Shown piece by piece: positions 27,901 through 34,655 of a stretch of DNA of 47,703 nucleotides (position 1 is its first letter; every line of letters begins with the position of its first letter). This DNA comes from Fuerstiella sp. (GTDB lineage Bacteria; Planctomycetota; Planctomycetia; Planctomycetales; Planctomycetaceae). The notes below the pieces were generated by a model. The model made no database searches. It saw only the letters and a list, made by a program, of their open reading frames with translations, and was not told the DNA's origin. A program made the position numbers and the translations under genes. Location: contig JABABI010000053.1 of NCBI GenBank assembly GCA_014238335.1, positions 1 to 47,703 on the forward strand, read 5' to 3'.

Positions 27901-28308
27901 ATCAAACTGCTGAATTGTCGCAACGACTTGCAAGTGAGTCACACTCGCAGGATCGTTGTCAATCACGCTCACTGAGTCGGAGATGTGGTTGGACACCCAA
28001 ACTTCTTTCCCATCCGGTCGGACGGCGATACTGACCGGATCGATGCCGACGTTAATACGAGATGCGATCTCACGTGTTTGACGATCAATGACGTCAACCG
28101 TATCCGAAGGCGTGTTCACTACAAATACACGATCTCCGCTGATGGCGATTGGCGAGAAATGCGGGCTGCAGAAGAGCGGATGCCCGACACTTTGCAGCTT
28201 CACGTTACGCACGGCAGGGCTGCGCGTGGGCTCCAGTGATTCGGAAGGGGCCTGAATGAGGTAGAGGCCCACGGATGCTGTGAACAACAGAGTGACGATT
28301 ATTCGCAT
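24937..28308 (-). CDS. YVTN beta-propeller / di-heme cytochrome / ankyrin fusion protein
   Basis: 1123 residues, with an N-terminal signal sequence (MRIIVTLLFTASVGLYLI). Residues about 40-480 are a YVTN-type beta-propeller (DRVFVVNTPSDTVDVIDRQT, PDGKEVWVSNHISDSVSVID, VYNAVANTVSVVDLSD). A cytochrome c region follows with two heme motifs, CAGCH (TGTYSCAGCHPDGHTDQ) and CGDCH (PNVCGDCHRMPYL), resembling the MauG/di-heme class usually found with such propellers. A small IPT/TIG-like beta domain (about 870-960; TMTISGRHIEPGAHVIVDG) comes next. The last about 145 residues are ankyrin repeats (STPLSNAALHGHKEIAELLI, NTPLHVAAFLCRKNLVKLLL) plus the shared cap-like motif (GTWDDGLAGLYKSIAEA, RPKIAQLL). 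It starts 2 bases after the stop of the anti-sigma-like gene. Likely a periplasmic redox sensor or enzyme; the ankyrin tail would dock it to a partner. Confidence 0.88.
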   Translation of the reverse strand: MRIIVTLLFTASVGLYLIQAPSESLEPTRSPAVRNVKLQSVGHPLFCSPHFSPIAISGDRVFVVNTPSDTVDVIDRQTREIASRINVGIDPVSIAVRPDGKEVWVSNHISDSVSVIDNDPASVTHLQVVATIQQFDPKTRATHFDEPVGIAFAGNEKAYVALSSENEIAVVNVQSRNIEKRLSIPAQDPRAIVVRGDRLFVIPFESNNKTQLSGGSGDEIDGDLVTFDAWQHSIFHNNVLSIGHVVDIVKHPEVTDRDLFVFDTKTDELVEVVDTLGTLLYGMTVDSKGRVFLAQTDARNDANGRAGTKKHSLEELENRAFLNRITRVSFSEPNVLASGTDEDDDENLTRAASAVGSRKPYVDFIDLEPLPPKHPDRDEALATPFAIGVTADDQTLVATAAGSDRLFTVDAESGEILGRIAVGAVPRGVALEESDGATSAWVYNAVANTVSVVDLSDLSKPRVSDFVALEDPTDRQVKLGRTWFNSANASTTGTYSCAGCHPDGHTDQLLWVLKTPIVTGGNQIMPRSTMPIRGLRDTAPFHWDGIPGDPYGGNNSANVWGSDEPNSDADKPESAPRHVIDGGLAATMLMHGSETINDEGKYGAFSAAERDDMAKFLLAVPYPPAQKRAYTNVVSKRATEGFELFHIKGHHDEKPKPNVCGDCHRMPYLVSTNTVGTGMDAPTWRGAYDRFLILPQGRLNIIAFDFYRRIAEEGIPERKMWQFSWQGQRRFDPIWDMVLEGSTGFTGAFARQVTLSKSTADDELTTDLLDALERAAREEAIVLEAEGVLIDDSGSQPVALQFVDGRYVTKDDESHALARGELIKLASRGKLVGTFTARNGAMADVIAHPQPALWTLGSLEKQSGHQKFPIIHSDANTMTISGRHIEPGAHVIVDGHRVPGSLDVTGDDRVEIQLSSLPAPGIHLLQVQNPGGQFSNDFIFNVVDSAEAADQLIAQQIREDRDIRDAIAEAIATDDVDELRGHLNRRQQHGRVNEQHPRSGSTPLSNAALHGHKEIAELLIRRGAKVNGTNRDGNTPLHVAAFLCRKNLVKLLLEKGASVTNKNNRGESPVDVVSGTWDDGLAGLYKSIAEAANIEFDLQKIQSERPKIAQLLKQHSQSQDANE

Positions 28309-28310
28309 TA

Positions 28311-29654
28311 TTATTCCTGTCCTTTCCCCTGATCTGTGCCAAGAAATTTTGCCGTGCTGTTCGCGTCTGCAGTGACGGTATGCGCTTTCAGGATGTCTGC
28401 GATCCGCTTCCGGGTCTGCCGGGTGAGTCCGACGTCAAACTCCATGTTGAGCGAACCGTAAACATGCCGATAGACACCTTCCATTTTCTCGTCCCACTCG
28501 ATCGTAACGACCTCGAAAGGCGTAAGCTGCTGGCCGTTTCTTCGGTTGTGATCCGCGCCTGATTTCAACAGCAGTTCCACGATATCGTGCCGACAAAAGA
28601 AGCTCGCGATATGGAGCGACGTCCCGCCGGTGTTGTTTGGAACCTCAAGATCAACGCCGGCCTCTATGAGCATCTCCGCGACTTCACCGTGCCCGAAGAT
28701 CGCGGCGAAAACCAAAGGCGTGTTACCCCCAAAGTCCTCTTTGCCATTCAGCTCTGTTCCGGCAACGATGTGTTGTTCCACTGCCGCAGTGTTGCCAGTT
28801 ATGGCAGCCTGCCAGACGCTGATGGTTGGCGTCGCATCTTCTGACTCGCGCCTGACTGTAGAGAGCAAATGATGAATTTTCGGACGTTCCGCTCGCACCT
28901 TGTCGAGGTCGATAGGCATGCCCAACTCTTTCTCAAGCTTGTGATAGAACTCTTCGAGTTGGGCATTCCAGACGACCGCAACCAAATCTGTTGAGTTGAA
29001 TCCAAGGTCGTTACGCACTGCGGGGTCAGCGTCTGCGGACAGCAAAATGTGCACGACACCCGTATTTCCAAGAAACGCCGCCATATGCAAAGCTGTGTTG
29101 CCTTTGCCATCGGTCAGCGTCAAATCGGCCTTCTCTGCCAGAAGTCGTTCAGCCGCCTCTCTCTGATTAAACAACGCCGCGATATGCAGAGGTGTCAAGC
29201 TGTCATGCAATCTTGCATCGACAGGAACCCCCTCTTGTAATTTGGCGCTAAGGACCTCCAGTTCGCCATGGCCAGCAGCACGCCAGATGTTTTGTTCGGT
29301 CCATGGAACGTCAACGGAGAGTTCGCCAAGCGACGGATAAGCCATCGCCGTCTTTTGTGGTGGAAAATTCAAAACCACAACTGCCAGCAGGATTGTCGCC
29401 GCGAGGGTCGAAATACCGGACACCCATTTCCAAAGGTTCGACGCCGGTTGCTGCGTTACATGCGTCCCCTGAACATTTTCCGTGGATCCCAACTGCGCTT
29501 CCTGACGCAGATGAGCGTCCAGTTCTGCCTGAAGAAGAAACACGTCCTGAAGGTCTTCATCGCTTTGCAGCGAATGTTCAAGCTCATGCACCTCTTCGTC
29601 AGATGCGATTCCGAGCAGGTAACGACCGATCAGTTCGTTGGATTTCATACTCAC
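28311..29654 (-). CDS. Membrane anti-sigma-like protein with two extracytoplasmic ankyrin modules
   Basis: 447 residues. Residues 1-60 look like the cytoplasmic N-terminus of planctomycete anti-sigma/FecR-type regulators (ELIGRYLLGIASDEEVHELE, then a predicted helix DLQDVFLLQAELDAHLRQEA). One membrane segment lies at about 75-96 (SGISTLAATILLAVVVLNF). The outer part is two copies of one module, residues about 118-265 and 277-424. Each has ankyrin repeats (LTPLHIAALFNQREAAERLL; NTPLVFAAIFGHGEVAEMLI) ending in the cap-like motif (VVWNAQLEEFYHKL...RPKI; IEWDEKMEGVYRHV...RKRIADIL). No zinc-binding HxxxCxxC is seen, so it is not a ZAS-type anti-sigma. The start overlaps the sigma gene stop (ATGA), the typical arrangement. 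I infer that the ankyrin modules sense a periplasmic partner and control the sigma factor. Confidence 0.82.
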   Translation of the reverse strand: MSMKSNELIGRYLLGIASDEEVHELEHSLQSDEDLQDVFLLQAELDAHLRQEAQLGSTENVQGTHVTQQPASNLWKWVSGISTLAATILLAVVVLNFPPQKTAMAYPSLGELSVDVPWTEQNIWRAAGHGELEVLSAKLQEGVPVDARLHDSLTPLHIAALFNQREAAERLLAEKADLTLTDGKGNTALHMAAFLGNTGVVHILLSADADPAVRNDLGFNSTDLVAVVWNAQLEEFYHKLEKELGMPIDLDKVRAERPKIHHLLSTVRRESEDATPTISVWQAAITGNTAAVEQHIVAGTELNGKEDFGGNTPLVFAAIFGHGEVAEMLIEAGVDLEVPNNTGGTSLHIASFFCRHDIVELLLKSGADHNRRNGQQLTPFEVVTIEWDEKMEGVYRHVYGSLNMEFDVGLTRQTRKRIADILKAHTVTADANSTAKFLGTDQGKGQE

Positions 29655-30193
29655 TTCGCCTCCGTTGCAATTCTCAGGTGAACGCAGTCAGTAAGCTGCT
29701 CACGAAGTCGAGCCAGTAGTTTGTAGAGAGAATTCGGCGACTTCTTCCAACGTTCCGCGAGTTTAGCAACCGTGTACGTCGAGCTGTGCGGTGCCAGCAG
29801 CAATTCACGATGCTCTACCGAAAATTGGTTCAGGCAGTCGTGCAGCGCCTTTCCCCGGGCAGTCAACTCTTCCACCGGACGGCTCTCGCCCCGCTCAGCA
29901 AGTCTTTCAAGCATTTCGTCGCTCAACAGCGGGCGTCGCGAGCGGAGCTTCTCCAACTGGCGAAGGCACTTAAAGCGAAGAATGACACTGGCCCAGGGCA
30001 TGAAACCATCCGCACTCTCCAATTGGTCTCGTTTCTGCCACATCGTCACGCTGGCTTCCTGCAGCGCTTCGTCTACCAGGTCCCAGTCTGGAACAAGACT
30101 CCGGCCATACGCCCGGAGAGCCGGCTCATACTTGACCAGCAACGCCAGAAAGGCCGGCTCCGTGAGTTCAAATTTCGCTTCTTGTTCGTCCAT
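29651..30193 (-). CDS. ECF RNA polymerase sigma factor (Rhodopirellula/Verrucomicrobium type)
   Basis: 180 residues. Sigma region 2 is visible at about 12-80 (FLALLVKYEPALRAYGRSLV, DLVDEALQEASVTMWQKRDQ, WASVILRFKCLRQLEKLRSR). Region 4 lies at about 115-172 (LHDCLNQFSVEHRELLLAPH and HTH YTVAKLAERWKKSPNSLYKL). The pattern resembles the TIGR02989 family, common in planctomycetes next to membrane anti-sigma proteins with sensory C-termini. It is the first gene of the ankyrin locus and overlaps the anti-sigma-like gene by 4 bases. The regulon is unknown. Autoregulation of this operon is the usual expectation, but I could not identify a convincing ECF promoter upstream. Confidence 0.9.
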   Translation of the reverse strand: MDEQEAKFELTEPAFLALLVKYEPALRAYGRSLVPDWDLVDEALQEASVTMWQKRDQLESADGFMPWASVILRFKCLRQLEKLRSRRPLLSDEMLERLAERGESRPVEELTARGKALHDCLNQFSVEHRELLLAPHSSTYTVAKLAERWKKSPNSLYKLLARLREQLTDCVHLRIATEAK

Positions 30194-30390
30194 ACGTCCT
30201 GTTATCCGCCCCGGCTCCCGAATCCTGCCACAATTTTGGAAGAATCCAGCAAGTCCATACTCTCTCAGGATTGTTGGAACCGTTTAAGCACGAGGTCGTC
30301 GGTGACCTGCCCCCCCCGTTTTTAACCGCGACCGGATTTAGAGTGGTATACTCTTAGGTTTGGTTACCAGGAAGCGGAGGCACAAGATGA

Positions 30391-30424
30391 TTGCGAAAGC
30401 GATATCCCCGAATTGATCAAGGAC
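30391..30424 (+). repeat. Short repeat encoding ESDIPELIKD, also present at 36640-36673 (minus)
   Basis: 34 bases that match the minus-strand sequence at 36640-36673 with 4 mismatches, mostly at third codon positions. Both can be read as a SDIPELIKD peptide in degraded surroundings, so the two may be remnants of related genes. Confidence 0.4.
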
Positions 30425-30473
30425 CATCAGATGAAGCCGTTTTTTGTTTTGCTTTTGCCGTTGGTTCCGGTTG

Positions 30474-30723
30474 GATGCGGTGAAGATCCGCCTGCTGGAG
30501 AAATGCGTCCTGGCGATACTGATCGACGTATTGAACCCTGAAGCGATAGTACTGGGGTCCATTTTCGTCCGCTGCGAGTCGTATCTGCGTCCTGCGATGG
30601 AAGCGGCGATTGCCCGGAAAGCGATGTCCCAGACTGCACGCGTTTGCAGAATCGTTGCGGCTGAACTGGGGGAATCGCTGGGAGACGTGGCCAAACTCGG
30701 CGTATGTTCGGAACCCACTCGTA
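30474..30723 (+). pseudogene. C-terminal remnant of a ROK family sugar kinase
   Basis: The frame reads LAILIDVLNPEAIVLGSIFV, then RPAMEAAIARKAM and AAELGESLGDVAKLGV. This is the typical C-terminal end of ROK kinases (consensus ILIDLLNPE.IVLGSIF..., then AALGE.IGDYAALAVA). Everything N-terminal, including the ATP site and the zinc motif, is missing. No start with a ribosome binding site is seen, so this is the tail of a deleted gene. It lies upstream of an intact sulfatase. Confidence 0.6.
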
Positions 30724-30946
30724 ATACAGCGATTCATTAATCGCTTTGATCCACACACCATGTTCAGGCGAACCGGACAGAATCAGGAACATCGAAAACT
30801 CAAAACATAGCTCGATCGCAAGATTTATCGCTTCACAATTCGTCCTGCTGCTGGCTGGATCGAAGACGGCGTCGACGGAACCGAATAACTGCGCCGTAGC
30901 GATGATTTCCTGAGAAACAAAATCACCCAGCACTGGAGTTAGAGAG

Positions 30947-32380
30947 ATGCGGCTAATCAACATTCTTTTTTTCGTTTTTCTGTTTAGCCCTCTCGTGGTT
31001 GCAGAAGACAGGCCGAATATCGTTTTCATTCTCGCTGACGATATGGGTTGGTCCGATCTTGGATGCTATGGAGCCGATTTGTACGAAACTCCACATATCG
31101 ACAGCATTGCCGGTAATGGAGTGCGGTTCGCGGACGCGTATGCAATGCCAGTTTGCTCGCCGACACGGGCAGCGTTGATGACGGGCCGGCACGCTGCGCG
31201 TGTCCAGATGACGATCTGGTCGGAAGGTTCGCTTAGGGGACCGCAGAATCGAAAGCTTTTGCAAGCCGATTCGCTTCACAGTTTGCCACACTCCGAAACG
31301 ACGCTGGCAAAGTATCTGCAGGAGGCGGGCTATTTGACGGCGCTGGTGGGTAAGTGGCATCTTGGCGACGAAGATCACTATCCCGAAACACACGGTTTTG
31401 ACGTCAACATTGGCGGGACTCATTGGGGTGCGCCACAAACGTTCTGGTGGCCGTATCGCGGCGCGGGGCGGTTCGGACCTGAGTATCGCTATGTGCCGCA
31501 TCTGGAGTTTGGCAGGCCCGGTGAGTATTTAACAGATCGCCTGACAGACGAAGCGTTGACTGTCATCGACAACGCTGGGGATACACCGTTCTTTCTGTAC
31601 CTATCGCACCACGCGCCGCACACTCCGATCGAAGCGAAGGCGGAAGACGTGAAATACTTCGAGTCCAGGCTGCGGCCCGAGATGAAACATCAGAACGCGG
31701 TCTACGCCGGGATGATTAAGAGTCTTGATGAAAGCGTCGGTCGCGTTCTCGCAAAACTAAAAGACCGTGGCCTGGACAAAAACACGATCGTGATTTTCGC
31801 CAGTGACAACGGTGGCTTTATCGGAATCGACAAGAAGGCCGGGCACACGGTTCCAGCAACGAACAATGCTCCGCTGCGAAGTGGCAAAGGGTCTTGCTAC
31901 GAAGGCGGTATCCGCGTCCCGCTGGTCGTTCACTGGCCAGGTGTCACGACTCGAGGTGCCGTTTGTCGTGAACCTGTGATCGTGATGGACTTGCTGCCAA
32001 CGCTGCTTGGCGCAACCGGAATTGGGCTGCCAGATGGCGTAGCGTTTGATGGACTGAATCTAACGCAACTGCTGAAGGACCCATCCGCCACGCTCGATCG
32101 CGACGCGTTGCACTTCCACTACCCGCATTACTATTCAACGACGACGCCTGTCAGCGCGGTGCGATCACGTGATTGGAAGCTGCTGGAATACTACGAAGAC
32201 AACCGTGTTGAACTTTTCAATTTAAAGGAAGACCTCGGTGAGACGACGGATCTCGCCAATCAGCATCCGAAACGAACGGCACAACTTCGCAAACAGCTGC
32301 AACGTTGGCGCGACGAGGTCGGCGCTCATGAACCAACAGCGAATCCTGGTTTCAGGCCTCGCAAAATCGGGGCCCGATAG
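30947..32380 (+). CDS. Type I sulfatase, exported
   Basis: 477 residues with a signal peptide (INILFFVFLFSPLVVAE). Full-length arylsulfatase/N-acetylgalactosamine-sulfatase-like pattern: RPNIVFILADDMGWSDLGCY (metal ligands DD); PVCSPTRAALMTGRH with the Cys that becomes formylglycine; LVGKWHLGD; HHAPHTP; FASDNGGF (Asp-Asn ligands); and GGIRVPLVVHWPG. The C-terminal subdomain is present (VELFNLKEDLGETTDLA). All catalytic positions I can check are intact, unlike several other sulfatases in this window. A GGAG lies about 10 bases before the ATG. It probably removes sulfate from algal polysaccharides in the periplasm or outside the cell. Confidence 0.92.
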   Translation: MRLINILFFVFLFSPLVVAEDRPNIVFILADDMGWSDLGCYGADLYETPHIDSIAGNGVRFADAYAMPVCSPTRAALMTGRHAARVQMTIWSEGSLRGPQNRKLLQADSLHSLPHSETTLAKYLQEAGYLTALVGKWHLGDEDHYPETHGFDVNIGGTHWGAPQTFWWPYRGAGRFGPEYRYVPHLEFGRPGEYLTDRLTDEALTVIDNAGDTPFFLYLSHHAPHTPIEAKAEDVKYFESRLRPEMKHQNAVYAGMIKSLDESVGRVLAKLKDRGLDKNTIVIFASDNGGFIGIDKKAGHTVPATNNAPLRSGKGSCYEGGIRVPLVVHWPGVTTRGAVCREPVIVMDLLPTLLGATGIGLPDGVAFDGLNLTQLLKDPSATLDRDALHFHYPHYYSTTTPVSAVRSRDWKLLEYYEDNRVELFNLKEDLGETTDLANQHPKRTAQLRKQLQRWRDEVGAHEPTANPGFRPRKIGAR

Positions 32381-32891
32381 TGTTCATACGAGCTTCAGCC
32401 CAATAGCACATAAAACCCATTGAAATGATGTGTCAATGCTAAACGCGAACAGGGGCCCGTCTGGCGTCTGTTCAGGGGCCAACCAGGCGCCGAAAACAGA
32501 CGAACCCGTTAAATATTTCCCGCCCGAGAAATATACTTGCCATCGATGCCACTTCACTTTTTCCTGCCGCTGCTCTCGTTTGTTGCCTCATCTCAGCTAT
32601 CGGAGTTTTATGCAGACGATTGTGGGGTGTGCCGGTTTGCCAAATCGTCTCGGCGCTGTGTCTCCTGTGATTTCCGGTAGGAACGATTCTCGTTAACATC
32701 GGCAAGGTTAAGCAGATGTTTCGCTGATCGCGTTTCTTAAATACGCGAATTCTTCATAAACCGGTCGCGGCTGCGCAGATGCGGAAGTTCACTTAGTTGC
32801 CTTACTGATTCTCACAGCAGGGCAGACCTTGCGTTCCAAAGTCCCAGATGTCCTGGCAAACGGCGCGGGGCATCTCCGACGACAGGACAAT
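32381..32891. other. Intergenic region without recognisable gene
   Basis: About 510 bases between two convergent units. Open frames of about 80 codons exist on both strands (32430-32696, 32472-32705) but show no domain and unconvincing composition. A 6-base inverted repeat (GAACAG/CTGTTC, near 32450-32476) is too weak to call a terminator. Confidence 0.45.
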
Positions 32892-33827
32892 CTATACAAA
32901 AAACATGCCGGCAACTGCAATCAGACAACCAATAGCAGTCGTCGTCATCCACACGGGAACGAGTTTTGCGGACTTCCGGACTGCTTCCACAGCGGCGGCA
33001 TGATTGCTGCGAACAACTTCGCTATTGAGCCGCGCGATGCAAATGCTGTCGAAAGACGCCGCCGCCGCAAAAGGCAGCAACCAGGGCCAGTGGTCCGCCA
33101 GAACTCCGCGCGATCCATACAGCATGATCAGCGCAGAAACAGCAACGATTGTTCCGATGAATGTCAGCCACGCTGCCAACTGGATTCCGCGTGTCAGACC
33201 GAGCGAGACGATAACTGTGTTCACTGACATCTGGCTGTCTTCGGGGTAGTCCTCGGCCGTGTTGACCAGAATGATGCCGCTCTGCAGCAGGCCGAAAGCC
33301 AGCGAAACAACCCATACGGGAAATGCCGGCAGCGGATCGAAAAGCAGCGTCACAAAGAGCATTGGGCCGGTGAACAATCCGAACCAATAAAAGGCCAGTT
33401 GCCATAACCCGCGGCTTTTCAGCCGCAATGGTTCGACCGAGTACGCGTACGCCAGGAAAAGTCCGATGGCGACACCCGGCACAAGGATCCACCGATCAAG
33501 TTGCCACGCCAGATGAATCGTCAGCCCGATGGCCGCAACGGCTGACAGCGTGGCCTGAGCAATGACGCCGCGAATGCCGATTCCAAGCACAGCCTCAGTG
33601 AGCTGCGGTTTGTAGATCGCGTCCAGGTGTCGATCCGCCAGGCAGTTCAGCAGGTCGCCGAACGCGAACAGAAAGAAGAAAACGCAACCGCCCTCCCAGA
33701 ATTCTGCAGAGCGAAACACGGAGTCTTCCTGCGCTGTCATCAGTACAGGAATAAGGAAAACCGGAAGTTCCGCGATCCGGTATTCGACACGCCGAATTCG
33801 CAGGGAGTAGATAAGGTATCGGAGCAT
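32892..33827 (-). CDS. UbiA family prenyltransferase
   Basis: 311 residues, almost entirely hydrophobic, with eight to nine likely membrane helices. The two Asp-rich motifs of UbiA enzymes are visible: NCLADRHLD (Asn61, Asp65, Asp69) and NTAEDYPED (Asn189, Asp193, Asp197). These bind Mg2+ and the prenyl diphosphate. A YAYSVEPLRLKSRG stretch, like the YS-PxRLK loop of the family, sits between them. The enzyme would transfer a prenyl chain to an aromatic or quinone-like acceptor in the membrane. It begins 54 bases after the PvcB-like gene on the same strand. I infer that it prenylates the product of the isonitrile enzymes, but a housekeeping or tocopherol/menaquinone-like role is possible. Confidence 0.85.
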   Translation of the reverse strand: MLRYLIYSLRIRRVEYRIAELPVFLIPVLMTAQEDSVFRSAEFWEGGCVFFFLFAFGDLLNCLADRHLDAIYKPQLTEAVLGIGIRGVIAQATLSAVAAIGLTIHLAWQLDRWILVPGVAIGLFLAYAYSVEPLRLKSRGLWQLAFYWFGLFTGPMLFVTLLFDPLPAFPVWVVSLAFGLLQSGIILVNTAEDYPEDSQMSVNTVIVSLGLTRGIQLAAWLTFIGTIVAVSALIMLYGSRGVLADHWPWLLPFAAAASFDSICIARLNSEVVRSNHAAAVEAVRKSAKLVPVWMTTTAIGCLIAVAGMFFV

Positions 33828-33881
33828 GTTGCTGAGGAATGATCAGGCAGAGGGTCATAGCGCTGGGACTGTGGTGTATGT

Positions 33882-34655
33882 TCACATCACGTTCACTCGC
33901 CGCAGATGCCGGTCTGCTGACTGACTGAAGGCGCGACGCCCGTGTAACAACGCATGATTGTCCGCAATGACGATGTCTTTTGTTTTCCAGGTATGAGCAA
34001 AAGAGTAAGCCGGATCGCAAAGTAACTGCTGTATTCGGCTGAGAAACTCGGAGTGCTGTTGTTCGGGCAGTCCTTCAATCAACAGCTGCACGGGATTCAG
34101 ATCGTCCACTGGTTCGGCAAATCGAATCACCGGCTCACCGCTGATGGGATGACGGTCGATCAGCGGTGACGTAAATGAACCGCCGTAGTGCACAACCTTC
34201 TCCGTGCTGTAAGTCACACGGATATTCGACCACGCGTCTCGTTCCGCGGCCGGGATATCGTTCAGTAGTTTCACCGTGTTGCAGAACGTCGTCTCTCCGC
34301 CACAGTTTACAGTCGGCGCATCAACGCAATGAAAGAAGATGTGATGCGGAATGCGTCCCACAAACGCACCGTCCCAGTGAAACGGAACCGCATGACTGGT
34401 GTAGAGATAATTGGCCGCATTGGCTTGCACCTTCAGTTCGTTGATCGCGCCGAATTCCCACTGCAGAACATCGCCCAGTTCGCCGCAGGTCGAAAGCATG
34501 TCGGCATCTGACTTCAGTACGAAACCGCGCAGGATCAGGACTTTGTGTCGCGCAACCCAGTCTCGGAGCTGACCGACCTCAACGTCACACAGATCGGTCC
34601 CGGCTGCGGCAGCATGGACTTCCACGCCGAATGGTGTCAGTTCTGTAACATTCAT
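33882..34655 (-). CDS. Fe(II)/2-oxoglutarate-dependent oxygenase, TauD/PvcB-like
   Basis: 257 residues. The iron-binding triad is visible: His93-x-Asp95 in VPFHWDGAFVG and the distal His238 in DNHALLHGRRAF, with an Arg-rich end (RHLRRVNV) that binds 2-oxoglutarate in this family. Other landmarks are KVLILRGF near the start and CGGETTFCNT. In PvcB/IsnB-type enzymes the oxygenase acts on the amino-acid isonitrile made by the preceding enzyme, giving desaturation (vinyl isonitrile), sometimes with decarboxylation. The position directly after, and overlapping by 4 bases, an isonitrile synthase gene is the strongest reason for this reading. A general TauD/TfdA function is the alternative. Confidence 0.87.
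   Translation of the reverse strand: MNVTELTPFGVEVHAAAAGTDLCDVEVGQLRDWVARHKVLILRGFVLKSDADMLSTCGELGDVLQWEFGAINELKVQANAANYLYTSHAVPFHWDGAFVGRIPHHIFFHCVDAPTVNCGGETTFCNTVKLLNDIPAAERDAWSNIRVTYSTEKVVHYGGSFTSPLIDRHPISGEPVIRFAEPVDDLNPVQLLIEGLPEQQHSEFLSRIQQLLCDPAYSFAHTWKTKDIVIADNHALLHGRRAFSQSADRHLRRVNVM

Noticed and set aside
30309..30316. Run of eight C bases near the start of the sigma operon
   Set aside because: A homopolymer alone is not evidence of phase variation; it is not inside a gene and no promoter spacing could be shown.
30431..30541. 36-codon frame that looks like a lipoprotein (LLLPLVPVGCGEDPP)
   Set aside because: It overlaps the ROK kinase remnant in another frame and stops after 36 codons; the lipobox-like sequence may be chance or the start of a lost gene.
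32472..32705. Possible small protein in the gap between the sulfatase and UbiA genes
   Set aside because: No ribosome binding site, no recognisable motif, and an overlapping frame of similar length on the other strand.
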